Below, piece after piece: positions 16,659 to 26,362 of a stretch of DNA of 64,000 nt. This DNA is from DATFDN01 sp963830565 (lineage in GTDB: Bacteria > Pseudomonadota > Alphaproteobacteria > Acetobacterales > Acetobacteraceae). The stretch lies in assembly GCA_963830565.1 (NCBI GenBank), contig CAWHMO010000014.1:24052-88051 (forward strand). The letters are read 5' to 3'. Numbering within the stretch: the first letter of the stretch is position 1; every line of letters begins with the position of its first letter. A model generated the notes under the pieces. It was not told the DNA's origin, did no database searches, and was given only the letters and a program-made list of their open reading frames with translations. The position numbers and the translations under genes are program-made.

Positions 16659-17531
16659 ATGGCCACCGATCCCAAGACCGCCCACACCCAGCCGCCGATG
16701 CATGAGGAGCAGCAGTCTCCGCCAGGGCACGAACGGGACATGCGGACCAAGCCCGACCACGGCGAGACGAGCTACAAGGGTAGCGGCAAGCTCGCCGGAC
16801 GCGCCGCGATCATCACCGGTGCTGACTCCGGCATCGGCCGTGCAGTCGCGATCGCCTTCGCGCGCGAGGGCGCCGACGTTCTGATCGCCTACCTGAACGA
16901 ACACGACGACGCGAAGGAGACCGCGAGCTGGGTGGAAAAGGCCGGCCGCCGCGCCGTTGTGGTGGCGGGCGACATCTCCGAACAGGCGCACTGCCGCGAG
17001 CTGGTGCAGCGCGCGGTCAACGAGTTCGGGCAACTCGACGTTCTCGTGAACAATGCGGCGATGCAGCGCACGCATGAGAGCCTGGACGAGATCAGCGCCG
17101 AGGAATGGGACCAGACGTTCCGTACCAACATCTACTCCCAGTTCTATCTCTGCCAGGCGGCGGTGCCGCACATGAAGCCGGGGGCGGCGATCGTGAACAC
17201 CACCTCGGTCAACGCCAAGACGCCCTCGCCGCAGCTCCTGGCGTACGCGACCACCAAGGGCGCGATCGCCAACTTCACCGCGGGTCTGGCGCAGCTTCTG
17301 GCCGAGAAGGGCATCCGGGTGAATTGCGTTGCGCCCGGCCCGATCTGGACGCCTCTCATCCCCTCCACCATGCCGGCAAAGAAGGTGGAAAGCTTTGGCG
17401 AGCAGGTGCCGCTCGGGCGACCCGGACAGCCGGCGGAGCTCGCGGGGGCATACGTGTTCCTCGCCTCCGATTATGCGAGCTACGTCTCCGGCGCGCTGAT
17501 CCCGGTGACCGGCGGCAAGCCGATGCTGTGA
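16659..17531 (+). CDS. SDR family oxidoreductase (YghA/glucose-dehydrogenase-like)
   Basis: A 290-residue SDR with a 45-residue hydrophilic N-terminal extension (PPMHEEQQSPPGHE) typical of the YghA/YhdF/general-stress subgroup. It has a Rossmann motif (TGADSGIGRA), NNAA, a catalytic Tyr-x3-Lys in AYATTKG, and the GP motif VAPGPIWTP. It is an NAD(P)H-dependent oxidoreductase probably linked to stress or aldehyde reduction. ATG 16659 has AACAGGA upstream. The small membrane protein follows 14 bases later. Confidence 0.9.
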   Translation: MATDPKTAHTQPPMHEEQQSPPGHERDMRTKPDHGETSYKGSGKLAGRAAIITGADSGIGRAVAIAFAREGADVLIAYLNEHDDAKETASWVEKAGRRAVVVAGDISEQAHCRELVQRAVNEFGQLDVLVNNAAMQRTHESLDEISAEEWDQTFRTNIYSQFYLCQAAVPHMKPGAAIVNTTSVNAKTPSPQLLAYATTKGAIANFTAGLAQLLAEKGIRVNCVAPGPIWTPLIPSTMPAKKVESFGEQVPLGRPGQPAELAGAYVFLASDYASYVSGALIPVTGGKPML

Positions 17532-17545
17532 GAAGGAACATCGGA

Positions 17546-17905
17546 ATGGATCCGGTTATTCTGGCTCGTGCTCTCGGATGGTTCAGCGTCGGATTGGGCC
17601 TGACCGAAGTTGTGGCGGGACAAAGCCTGAACCGCTGCCTTGGGATGCGTGGGCCACCCTGGCTGACGCGGCTCTTCGGGCTGCGCGAGATCGGCGTCGG
17701 GATCGGACTGCTGACCGCATCCCGGCTCGCGCCCTGGATGTGGGGACGCGCAGCTGGCGACGCGCTGGACTTGGCCGCGCTCGGGGCCGCTCTGGAACCG
17801 TCCAACGAGCGGCGCAACAGCGCCGGGATTGCGTTGGCGATGGTTGCCGGGATTACGGTGCTTGACGTGCTCTGCGCGAGGGAGCTGCGCCGGCGCGCAT
17901 TGTAG
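17546..17905 (+). CDS. Small membrane protein, 119 aa (DUF4267-like)
   Basis: 119 residues with about three to four hydrophobic segments: ARALGWFSVGLGLTEVVAG, LFGLREIGVGIGLL, ALDLAALGAAL and AGIALAMVAGITVLDVLC. The pattern matches small inner-membrane proteins seen beside stress-type SDR genes. A Shine-Dalgarno AGAAGGA at 17531-17537 precedes the ATG. Function unknown; co-transcription with the SDR is likely. Confidence 0.72.
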   Translation: MDPVILARALGWFSVGLGLTEVVAGQSLNRCLGMRGPPWLTRLFGLREIGVGIGLLTASRLAPWMWGRAAGDALDLAALGAALEPSNERRNSAGIALAMVAGITVLDVLCARELRRRAL

Positions 17906-18158
17906 CGCTGCCCTGTTCACTGCGATGACCCCGTCGCGGCGGCGAGCGGCGTCGCCTGGGCGGAGTGTGGTTTTTGCGACGTTCAACAACCCTAGGACGC
18001 GAGCATCCGACCGGAGGTGCCTGTTCCCGCATAGGCAGTTCACCATCTTCCCCAATCGTGCCTCTAGACCCAGCAGTCACGGTTGCTGGTATGACTATCT
18101 TGCAAGCGTCAGTTGAAGCCAATTAAGGGCATGTCTGGCGCTGGCAGGGGGGACGCCG

Positions 18159-20543
18159 ATGCGGGCGACGAGCGATGACCGTGGTCGCATCCGGGACGAG
18201 CTGCTGGCCGAGATCGTGCCGCGGCAGCCGCTCCTGGCGGTCATCCACGCGGTCACGGGGTTTCTGTTCGCGTCGGGCCTGGCGGGCGCCGCGCCGACCC
18301 CTGTGCTCGCCGCCTGGCTCGGCTATATAGGGCTCTCGCAGGCGGTCCGCCTGATTCTGCGGTACCGCCACGTGGCGGGCAGGCTGTCACTTGACCCGGC
18401 CGTTTGGCTCGTCGCGACCTCGGCGGCGGCCGGCGTCGGCTGGGGCTTGGCCGGTGCGCTTTTCGCCAGCTTAGGCTCACCGGCCCAGCAGATGCTCGTG
18501 CCCTTCTTTCTCGCCGGCATGGCGGCGGGCGCGGTAGCCAATCTCGCCGGCGATCTTCCAGTCCTCTACGCATTCCTCCTCCCCGCGCTCCTGCCCTACG
18601 CAGCGCGCCTCGCGCTGGCCGGAGAGCCGGCCGCGCACACGATGGCGCTCACAATTCTGGCCTACGCGGCCGGCCTCTCGGCCGTGGCCTATCAGGTGCA
18701 TCGTTCGTTCCGGCGGTCGGTCGAGCTGCACATCGAAAACGCGCGCTTGGTCGCGGACCTGGAGCAGGCGCAGCGCGGCCTCGAGCGGCTGGTCGAGCGG
18801 CGCGGCGCCGAGCTGGACGCGGTGATGGAGACCGTGCCGGTAGCCGTCTGGCTCGCGCATGACCCCCAGGCGCGGCGGATCACAGGCAGCCGCCGCGCCG
18901 CCGAGATGCTGCGCCTCGAGCCAGGAGACAACGCGTCCCTCACCGCCAGGCAGGGGGAACGAGCGCGAGACTTCCGCGTGCTCCGAGACGGCGAGGAGGT
19001 GCCGGCCCAGGATTTGCCCCTGCAGCGGGCTGCGCGCGGCGACCCGGTGAATGGCGAGGAACTCCGCGTGATCTTCGCGGATGGCGCGCTGTTCGACATG
19101 CTGATCAGCGCCGCCACGGTGCGAGACGCGGCGGGCAAGCCCACGGGCGCGGTTGGCGCCGCGGTGGATATCACCGAGCGCAAGCGGGCCGAGGAACGGA
19201 TCAGGCACTTGGCCCACCACGACCAGCTCACCGATCTGCCGAACCGGGCCCTGCTTCAGGACCGGCTGCGACAGGCGCTGGCCCTCGCGCATCGCGGCGG
19301 CTCGCGCGTCGGCCTGCTGCTGCTTGACCTCGATTGCTTCAAGGATCTCAACGACACGCTCGGCCACCCGGCCGGCGATTGGCTGTTGCGTGCGGTCGCG
19401 GACCGGCTCGGGGCGGCAATCCGCCCCAGCGACACGCTGGCCCGTCTCGGGGGGGACGAATTCGCCGTCGTCCAGCCCGGCCTGGACGGACCCGAAGGCG
19501 CGGCCGCGCTGGCCCAGAGGCTGATCGACACGCTCGTGGCGCCGTTCCCGCTGGAGGCGCAGGAAGTACACGTCTCGGCCAGCGTCGGCGTCGCGGTCTT
19601 CCCGGAACATAGCAAGCATGCGGACGGGCTGGTCCGGAAAGCCGACCTGGCGCTCTATCGCGCCAAGCAGGACGGCCGCGGCAGGTCCCGCTTCTTCGAG
19701 CCGGCGATGGACGCCGAGGTGCAGGCCCGGCGAAGGCTCGAGCGGGAGCTGCGCCGCGCGCTCAAACGAGACGAATTCACGCTCCACTACCAGCCGCAGG
19801 TCAATCTCATGACCGACCGAGTGGAGAGCGTGGAGGCACTGGTGCGCTGGCGGCATCCAGAGCGCGGGCTGGTGCTGCCGGGCGAGTTCATCCCCGCCGC
19901 CGAGGCGAGCGGGCTCATCCGCCCGCTCGGCGCATGGGTGCTGGCCGAGGCCTGCCGGCAGGCCAGGGCGTGGCGGGACGCCGGGCTGGAGCTCGTGATA
20001 GCGGTGAATCTATCGCCCGCGCAGCTTCGCCACGACGGCATGCTGTCCGAGATCGACGGCGCCCTGCGCGGGAGCGGCCTCGACCCGCGTTGGCTCGAGT
20101 TGGAGATTACCGAAAGCCTGTTGCTGGAGCTCTCCGAGGGCGCGACCGACTGCACCCTGTGCGGCCTCATCGCGCGCGGCATACGGCTGGCCCTGGACGA
20201 TTTCGGGACCGGTTATAGCTCGCTGGCCTCCCTCAGGCGCTTGCCCGTGTCGAAAATCAAGATCGACCGCTCGTTCGTGCGCGACATCGGCCGCGATCCG
20301 GAGGACGAGGCGGTGGTGCAAGCGATGGTGAGTCTGGGCCACGCGCTCGGCAAGCGGGTGGTGGCCGAGGGGGTGGAAAACGAGGTGCAGCTTGCCTTCC
20401 TGCGCCGGCTGGGCTGCGACGCGGCGCAGGGTTTCCTGCTTGCCCGGCCGATGACGGCCGCGGAGATCGGGCCCCTGCTCGCGAATTTGGCGTCGCCACT
20501 CGATCCGGATCTCCATTTGACGGCATGGCAAAGGGTAAGTTAG
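18159..20543 (+). CDS. GGDEF-EAL bifunctional c-di-GMP signalling protein with membrane sensor and PAS domain
   Basis: 794 residues. An N-terminal membrane block covers about residues 25-185, followed by a short coiled coil (185-225), a PAS domain about 226-345 and a GGDEF domain with intact G431-G-D-E-F435. The EAL domain has E559-A-L-V-R and the catalytic segments NLSPAQL, ELEITES, DDFGTGYSSL, KIDRSFV and EGVE. Both diguanylate cyclase and phosphodiesterase motifs are intact, so either or both activities are possible. Nothing nearby identifies the signal. The surface-glycan locus further along is a possible target of c-di-GMP control (inference). Confidence 0.95.
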   Translation: MRATSDDRGRIRDELLAEIVPRQPLLAVIHAVTGFLFASGLAGAAPTPVLAAWLGYIGLSQAVRLILRYRHVAGRLSLDPAVWLVATSAAAGVGWGLAGALFASLGSPAQQMLVPFFLAGMAAGAVANLAGDLPVLYAFLLPALLPYAARLALAGEPAAHTMALTILAYAAGLSAVAYQVHRSFRRSVELHIENARLVADLEQAQRGLERLVERRGAELDAVMETVPVAVWLAHDPQARRITGSRRAAEMLRLEPGDNASLTARQGERARDFRVLRDGEEVPAQDLPLQRAARGDPVNGEELRVIFADGALFDMLISAATVRDAAGKPTGAVGAAVDITERKRAEERIRHLAHHDQLTDLPNRALLQDRLRQALALAHRGGSRVGLLLLDLDCFKDLNDTLGHPAGDWLLRAVADRLGAAIRPSDTLARLGGDEFAVVQPGLDGPEGAAALAQRLIDTLVAPFPLEAQEVHVSASVGVAVFPEHSKHADGLVRKADLALYRAKQDGRGRSRFFEPAMDAEVQARRRLERELRRALKRDEFTLHYQPQVNLMTDRVESVEALVRWRHPERGLVLPGEFIPAAEASGLIRPLGAWVLAEACRQARAWRDAGLELVIAVNLSPAQLRHDGMLSEIDGALRGSGLDPRWLELEITESLLLELSEGATDCTLCGLIARGIRLALDDFGTGYSSLASLRRLPVSKIKIDRSFVRDIGRDPEDEAVVQAMVSLGHALGKRVVAEGVENEVQLAFLRRLGCDAAQGFLLARPMTAAEIGPLLANLASPLDPDLHLTAWQRVS

Positions 20544-20721
20544 CGGGTTAGGCTCATCTGCCGGCGTTGATCTACGAGAGTGATCCGACAGCATAGGCGG
20601 CCTGTGCCGTTTGTGCCGCGTAGCGCACGTGTAGCTGGTAGTCCGTGTACGTTGCGGTTTCGTGCTGTACTTTGGCGCACGACCTCTGGCAATGTCGGCT
20701 CCGCCAACGCGGAGGGACATG

Positions 20722-21372
20722 ATGGATTGGCAGCAGCGGATTGATAGATATGTGCGGGAGACCGGGTTCCCTCGCAGCTTGTTCATCGGGGAAGACGGCC
20801 GCGTGGTGGGCACCTGGATCATGGGCAACGACTACCGCGTGAGGTCCTCCTATTATGGCGGCTACCCGGCTGGGTATCTCAGGCGTGTCCGCGCCCTCTT
20901 TCCCGAGAAGCGGCGCGCGCTGCACCTGTTCAGCGGCAAGGTGGATCTCGCCACCTTCCCCGGCGACACCGTGGACATCAACCGCGCCTTGCAGCCGACC
21001 TATGTGGACGACGCGCAAAGCTTGAAGCGCGTTCCGCTCGACAGATACGATTTGGTGCTGGCCGATCCGCCCTACAGCGTGGAAGACGCGAACCGGTATC
21101 AGACCACGATGATCAAACGGAACAGCGTTATGCGCGCCCTGCGACGCTTGTCGCCCGGCGCGCATGTGGTGTGGCTGGATCAGGTGCTCCCGATGTATCG
21201 CAAGGACGCTTTCGCCGTGGATGCGGTGATCGGCATGGTCAAGAGCACCAATCACCGCTTCCGCGTCGTCACCGTGTTCCGGCGCCTGCCAGCCAACGCG
21301 GAGCTACAAGCCAAGAAGCTCGCGCAGCGAACGGATGAACGCTTTCCGCAGGCGGCCCTGGAATCCACCTGA
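20722..21372 (+). CDS. Solitary DNA adenine methyltransferase (DPPY type)
   Basis: 216 residues from ATG 20722 (GGAGGG at 20711-20716, spacer 5; ATG 20719 is too close and 20662 lacks a site). It has the catalytic motif Asp115-Pro-Pro-Tyr118 (LADPPYSVEDANRY) and a preceding HLFSGKVD/FPGDTVDIN region that fills the SAM-binding role. The C-terminus carries FRVVTVFRRL. The size and order resemble phage-type N6-adenine or N4-cytosine methyltransferases. No restriction gene, specificity subunit or phage structural gene is adjacent, so it is an orphan methylase, probably from a mobile element. Confidence 0.8.
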   Translation: MDWQQRIDRYVRETGFPRSLFIGEDGRVVGTWIMGNDYRVRSSYYGGYPAGYLRRVRALFPEKRRALHLFSGKVDLATFPGDTVDINRALQPTYVDDAQSLKRVPLDRYDLVLADPPYSVEDANRYQTTMIKRNSVMRALRRLSPGAHVVWLDQVLPMYRKDAFAVDAVIGMVKSTNHRFRVVTVFRRLPANAELQAKKLAQRTDERFPQAALEST

Positions 21373-21604
21373 GCCATACTGGGTCATGTGGCGCGTTGCG
21401 CTGGACGATGCCCCTTTTGTGGCTGGTCAGCATCCAGATTGCAAGCAGCCACTTCGGCGCCGGCCGAATTCGTGCCCTCAGCAATGCGGCTGGGACCAAC
21501 AGCAGTCGCATCGTCGTGCTGCGCGGACATTGTCGCACTTGGACTTCGCCCGGACCAGCTTGACCGCGTTGCGCCGACAGGTACTCTGCCCTTTAGGAGG
21601 GGCC

Positions 21605-22600
21605 ATGCATTTCGGCCTGTTTGGCGGCGCGCGGACGAAGCGAGGACAAAATCTCGGCACTGGGGATAGCCACTCCTATCGCGGCTTCATCGAGTACGTG
21701 GTCGAGGCGGAGCGGCTCGGTTTCGACAGCGTATTCCTGGTCGAGCATCATTTCACCGGCCAGGGTCAGGTCTCCGCCTCGCTGACGTTGCTCGCCTATC
21801 TCGCCGCGCGCACCAGCCGCATCCGACTAGGCACCGCCGTCATCGTCCTGCCCTGGCACAACCCGGTGCTGATTGCCGAGCAGGCGGCGACGCTCGATCT
21901 GCTGTCGGGCGGGCGGCTCGACTTCGGCGTCGGCAAGGGCTATCGCGCCGCCGAGTTCGACGGGTTCTGCATTCCCCAGGACGAGGCCGGCGCGCGCTTC
22001 GACGAGGCGATCGCGGTGATTCGCAAGGCGTGGACCAGCGAGGGACGGTTCTCGCATCAAGGCGCGCGCTGGCGTTACCACGACATCGTGGTCGAACCCC
22101 CGCCGGTGCAGCGCCCGCACCCGCCGTTGTGGCTCGCCGCCGGCAGCCCCAAGTCCGTCCGCCGCGCGGCGCGCGAAGGCTTCAACCTGCTGCTTGATCA
22201 GCTCGGCTCGGTGCGTCTGACACTGGAACGCGTGGCGATCTTCCGCGAGGAATGCGCCCGGGCCGGCCGCGCCTACCATCCCGGCATGGTCGCCGTGGCG
22301 CGCGCGATGCAGATGATCCGCACCGAGGCCGAGCGCGAGGCGGCATTCGAGACGCGACGCCAAGTGCTGAGCGTGATCGGCGATCTCGCGCGCGGCGAAC
22401 GCCCACCCGAGGACGTGCGCGCCGATGACGCGCCGCTGCTCGGCACGAAGGAGGAGATCATCGCGCGCCTGCACCGCTTGCGCGAAGGCGGCGTGGAGCG
22501 GATCCTGCTGGTTGATCCGAAGGCATCGCTCGGCGGGCTGCGCGATTTCGCCGAGGCGGTGATGCCGGCGTTCCAGCCGCGCCGCGCGGCCGCGGAATAG
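21605..22600 (+). CDS. LLM-class flavin-dependent monooxygenase
   Basis: A 331-residue luciferase-like enzyme: MHFGLFGGARTKRG start, DSVFLVEHHFTGQGQ, SRIRLGTAVIVLPWHNPV, GGRLDFGVGKGYRAAEF, and a C-terminal GTKEEIIARLHRLREGGVERIL. ATG 21605 with AGGAGGGG at 21595-21602, a strong site. It is 10 bases upstream of the intradiol dioxygenase, so the pair probably forms a hydroxylase and ring-cleavage module: FMNH2-dependent hydroxylation, then ortho cleavage. The substrate is not known. Confidence 0.9.
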   Translation: MHFGLFGGARTKRGQNLGTGDSHSYRGFIEYVVEAERLGFDSVFLVEHHFTGQGQVSASLTLLAYLAARTSRIRLGTAVIVLPWHNPVLIAEQAATLDLLSGGRLDFGVGKGYRAAEFDGFCIPQDEAGARFDEAIAVIRKAWTSEGRFSHQGARWRYHDIVVEPPPVQRPHPPLWLAAGSPKSVRRAAREGFNLLLDQLGSVRLTLERVAIFREECARAGRAYHPGMVAVARAMQMIRTEAEREAAFETRRQVLSVIGDLARGERPPEDVRADDAPLLGTKEEIIARLHRLREGGVERILLVDPKASLGGLRDFAEAVMPAFQPRRAAAE

Positions 22601-22610
22601 GGGAAACGCA

Positions 22611-23510
22611 ATGGACGACCTCAGCGTATCGACCGTGACCCAGGCGGCGATCGACCAGATGTCCGGGACGTCCGATCCGCGCCTGCGCGAGGTCATGGAG
22701 AGCCTGGTCCGCCACCTGCACGGCTTTGCCCGCGAAGTGCGGCTCACGCCGGACGAATGGCTGGAGGCGATCGGGTTCCTGACCCGCGTCGGACAGGCCT
22801 GCTCGCCGACCCGCCAGGAATTCATCCTGCTGTCCGACGTGCTCGGATTGTCGGCGCTGATCCATCTGATGCACGACGCGGCGGCGCCGGAGACCGGGAC
22901 GGAGAGCAGCCTGCTCGGGCCGTTTTATCGCCAGGACGCGCCGGAGATCCCGCTCGGCGGCAGCCTCGCGCGCCATGCGACCGGGCCGGAGTTGTTGCTG
23001 TATGGCCAGGTGAGCGACAACGAAGGCCGTCCGATACCGGAAGCATGGGTGCAGTTGTGGCAGACGGATGCGGAGGGTCACTACGATCTTCAGGCGCGCG
23101 ATGCCGTGATCGACATGCGGGGCAACGTGCGCTGTGACGCCCAGGGGCGGTTCCATGTGCGCACGTTGATCCCGCTTGGCTACTCGATCCCGATGGATGG
23201 GCCGGTGGGCGCGCTGGTGCGCCAGCAAGGGCGCCACGGATGCCGCCCGGCGCATATCCATGTGCTGATCGGCGCGCCAGGGTATCGGGAGCTGGTCACC
23301 GCGCTCTATTTCAGCGACGACCCGCACATCGCCAGCGACACGGTGTTCGGTGTGTCCAAGGCGCTTGTGGTGCGGCCGCGCGCCGCCGATCCCGAGGCGC
23401 CGATCCAGGGCATTCCCGCGGTGCGCTATGATTTCCGGCTGGGCCGCGCACAGGGCGAGGGCTCGGGGCGGGTGGGCGCTGACCCGCAACAGGTCATGGC
23501 GGCGGAGTGA
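22611..23510 (+). CDS. Intradiol ring-cleavage dioxygenase (catechol/hydroxyquinol 1,2-dioxygenase type)
   Basis: 299 residues. An N-terminal dioxygenase helical domain spans about 10-95. The catalytic barrel has non-haem Fe(III) ligands Tyr158 (GHYD), Tyr191 (LGYSIP), His215 and His217 (RPAHIH). All four ligands are intact. The presence of the N-terminal domain and the SSLLGPFYR motif place it with hydroxyquinol/catechol 1,2-dioxygenases rather than protocatechuate 3,4-dioxygenase. It cleaves a 1,2-dihydroxybenzene to a muconate. No maleylacetate reductase is adjacent. Confidence 0.93.
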   Translation: MDDLSVSTVTQAAIDQMSGTSDPRLREVMESLVRHLHGFAREVRLTPDEWLEAIGFLTRVGQACSPTRQEFILLSDVLGLSALIHLMHDAAAPETGTESSLLGPFYRQDAPEIPLGGSLARHATGPELLLYGQVSDNEGRPIPEAWVQLWQTDAEGHYDLQARDAVIDMRGNVRCDAQGRFHVRTLIPLGYSIPMDGPVGALVRQQGRHGCRPAHIHVLIGAPGYRELVTALYFSDDPHIASDTVFGVSKALVVRPRAADPEAPIQGIPAVRYDFRLGRAQGEGSGRVGADPQQVMAAE

Positions 23511-23742
23511 TGCCGGGTCCTTTATTCTGACCGCGGCGGTCATTCCCGCAGGAAGCGGCAGATAGAACCCGCTCCTGCAATGGCCTTGGCATTGTAGGAG
23601 CCGCAACTCTGGGTCGTCATCGTCATCCCTTGCGCATCGATCGGCAGCCGACCGAGTTCAAGCCGGGATATGATGCGGTCGCTTGGCGCCAAGCGCGCCC
23701 GGGCCGCTTAGCTAACGTAAACCGTTCCATGCCCGAGGGGCG

Positions 23743-24478
23743 ATGATGACAAGAACTGCCGACCACGAACATTGGTCCCGTGTTTTCAACGAGTGGATCG
23801 CATGGGCGCGCGCCCCAAATCACGACGCATTCTGGGCTTATCGGGACTTGTTGACTGCTTTCATTGGTCGCGGCGCAGGCGAAGCGCTCGACGTAGGGTG
23901 CGGGGAAGGACGCGTCTCGCGCGAGTTGAAGGCCTGCGGCTACAGGGTCATCGCATCGGACCCGGTCTGTGAACTGGTGGACGCGGCCAAGGAAGCGCGA
24001 TCGGCTGACGGCTATGCCGTCGCGTCCGGGATCGACCTGCCGTTCGAGGACGCCCGCTTCGATCTTGTCATGGCTTACAACGTGTTGATGGACATCGAAG
24101 ATGTCCCGGCAATCCTGAAGAGAGATCAGACGCGTCCTGCGACCCGCAGGAATGCTGGTGATCTCGATCGTGCATCCGTTTTCGGATCGCGGGCGCTTCG
24201 CCACTACGGAGCCAACTTCTCCCTTTGTCATCCAAGACACTTACTTTGGCCGGAAGCGGTTTGAACACACGGAAGAGCGCAACGGCCTTCGGATGCGTTT
24301 CGCCGGGTGGTCGAGACCTCTGGAAGCCTACGCAACTGCGTTGGAGGATGCGGGGCTCGCAATCACGTCTCTCCGCGAACCCATTCCCGACGCCGGCAAC
24401 GGAGGGGATCGCATGCAGCGCTGGACCCGCATTCCCCTGTTTCTCTGGCTGAAGGCGCGGCCTTTGGCGTTGAGATGA
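23743..24478 (+). pseudogene. Class I SAM-dependent methyltransferase with one frameshift
   Basis: The N-terminal part (23743 to about 24120) contains a Rossmann motif I (ALDVGCGEGRVS), then DPVCELVDAA and FDLVMAYNVLMDI. The C-terminal part continues in the +1 frame from about 24121 (EIRRVLRPAGMLVISIVHPF and onward) to the stop at 24476-24478. Removing one base from agagag at 24119-24124 joins LPAILK directly to EIRRVLRPAG, the normal family sequence. The whole protein would be about 244 residues. Either an assembly insertion or a recent null mutation; I suspect error because the C-terminal half is undecayed. Confidence 0.82.
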
Positions 24479-24861
24479 TCCAGATGGAAGCTTGTGACCG
24501 CTTTTTTCACGTATTCTCCAGATAGTCCCACGTTCTGCTAGCGCGTGAACGCCCTGGTGGGTGCCGCATTTGATCCGCCGGATGTGGCGGCGCGTCGTCT
24601 TCATGGCGATTACCGCCACCAAAGGGGTTACCGCACGTCGGCGACGTGCGCGGCAGATCGGACCGACATAATGCTAGCCGCCCTATGCATCGACCCACCG
24701 CTGTCGTCTCGACCCCTCCCCCAGCCCCTCCCACAAAGGGAGGGGAGCTATTCAGTGCCGCTGGAATTGGGCCGCTGATACACACCTAGAGGATTAAGCA
24801 AGTATGAATGGATTCTGTACGTAATCGGGCCTGCGGGGCACGAATTGTACAAAACGGACGC
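24479..24861. other. Gap between convergent genes
   Basis: 383 bases without a recognisable gene between the methyltransferase (plus) and the S41 protease (minus). The only structure I see is the pyrimidine-rich palindrome near 24705-24745. No tRNA, conserved ORF or IS fragment is evident. Confidence 0.6.
24725..24745. terminator. Stem-loop, candidate bidirectional terminator
   Basis: cccctccc (24725-24732), loop acaaa, gggagggg (24738-24745): an 8-bp perfect stem between convergent genes. It lacks a T-run, so it is not a classical rho-independent terminator. The ctcccc-rich arm resembles the palindromic repeat family seen elsewhere in the window and may be a degenerate copy. Confidence 0.45.
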
Positions 24862-26362
24862 CTACGGTGCCGCGCTAGCCGGCAGCAGGGCGGCGGCGTA
24901 GGCACCGGGTTCTCCGATCAGCCGCAGCGCCGCGCCGAGGTCGAGCGGAGTGCCAGCGGCGGGCGGACAGGCGTCGCGGATGGCGGCGACCTCGGCCGGC
25001 GGCACTGGGGCACGAGCATCGCGTGCGCGGGCGAGGACTGGACGACATTGGCTGCACGCCGGAAGCGAGCGCGTCGAGCTGTCGGCGGACGGCGGGCTGG
25101 CCGAGACTGGTGCAGACCTGGGGCAGCACCCCCAGGCCCTGGATCGGCCAGCCGCGCGGGGCGAGCACGCAACTCCAGGTCAGTGCCAGTTCGCCGCCGT
25201 CAGGCAACCGGGTGATCGTCTGCACTAGCCCCTTGCCCGTGGTGGAGCTTCCGACGATGACGGCGCGCATCCGGTCCGCCAGCGCCGCGGCCAGGATCTC
25301 GGCGGCGCTCGCCGTCTGCTCGTCCACCATCACGACCAGCGGCCGGCCGGCTCCGATCTCGGCCGGCGTGGACGACCAGACCCGATTAGCCGCCGGGTCA
25401 CGGCCGCGCGTTATCGCGACCACGCCTTCCGGCAGCAGCACGTCGGCGGCCGCGACCGCCTGTTCCACCAGCCCGCCGCCATTGCCGCGCAGGTCGAGCA
25501 CGATCCCGGCGAGCGGGCGCCGACCGGCCAGATTTAGCTCCAGCGCGCTCGCCAGCCGCTCGGCCGTGCGATCGGTGAAGCTGGCAACTCGCACGATAAG
25601 CGCCGCGTCGGTGCGCGAGGCGAACACGTTTTCCTCGGGGGTTTCCGCCCGGGTCAGGATGATGCGGCGCTGGCCGCGGTCGCCCTGAACGTCGAGAGTG
25701 AGCTCGCTAGCCTCCGGACCGGCGAGCCAGGCGCTGACTTCGGCCGGGGTCGCGCCGAAGGTCGGCCGGCGGTTGACGGCCAGAAGCCGCTCGCCGTCGT
25801 GGATGCCGGCCCGTGCCGCCGGGCCGTCGGTGATCGCGTGCGCCACGACGATCCCTTCCGGGCGCTCGCTCAACACCAGTCCAACCCCGGCCTCGCCGAC
25901 CCGCCGCTCCTCCTCCTCGGATGCCTGGGTCGGCGGGACGTAGCGCGAATAGGGGTCGAGATGAGGCAGCATGGCGTCGAAAAAGGCCTGGATCACGCCC
26001 TGGGTGCCGGACCGCCGCACGCGGGCGGATGCGGTCCAGCCGGCCTCCGCCAGCCTCGCCCCGAGCTCCGCCCACGCCTCCGGAGCGGTGGTGTCGGGCA
26101 AGGGCAGAACCAGCGGTGGCCGCCCCGGTGCAAGCAACCGGATCCCGCCGGCGCGCTCAACCACCAGGTCTGGGTCGAGAGCGGTCAGCCCGTGCAGCCC
26201 CCACATCGTCAGCTCGGGGACGGAAACCGGATCAAGCGCGCGCGGCGCGATGAACCCGAGCGCGGCGGAAAAGACGTCGCTCGCAAGTCCGGCGTCAAAC
26301 GCGGGTTCGGCGCGAGCAGGGATGACGACCAACAGCAGCAGCAGGGCCCCGAAGCGCCTCAC
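24862..26362 (-). pseudogene. S41 carboxy-terminal processing protease with C-terminal frameshift
   Basis: About 500 residues. A signal peptide (LLLLLVVIPARA) leads into an N-terminal region, a PDZ domain about 150-225 (GVGLVLSERPEGIVV, AGIHDGERLLAVN) and an S41 catalytic domain with DLRGNGGG, the nucleophile Ser in DEQTASAAE and Lys in STTGKGLV. Near 25030-25036 the frame shifts: the natural ending ARARDARAPVPPAEV ... LLPASAAP continues in another frame to a stop at 24862-24864, and deleting one base restores it. The catalytic domain is upstream of the shift and intact. The GTG start overlaps the RNase R stop (GTGA). It processes periplasmic or membrane protein C-termini. Confidence 0.82.

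Noticed and set aside
18477..19856. Long minus-strand frame within the GGDEF-EAL gene
   Set aside because: Antisense of a gene with intact catalytic motifs; no homology.
14702..21372. Prophage suggested by a GH19 lysozyme and a DNA methyltransferase
   Set aside because: They lie about 5 kb apart with housekeeping enzymes between and no capsid, tail, integrase or terminase gene.
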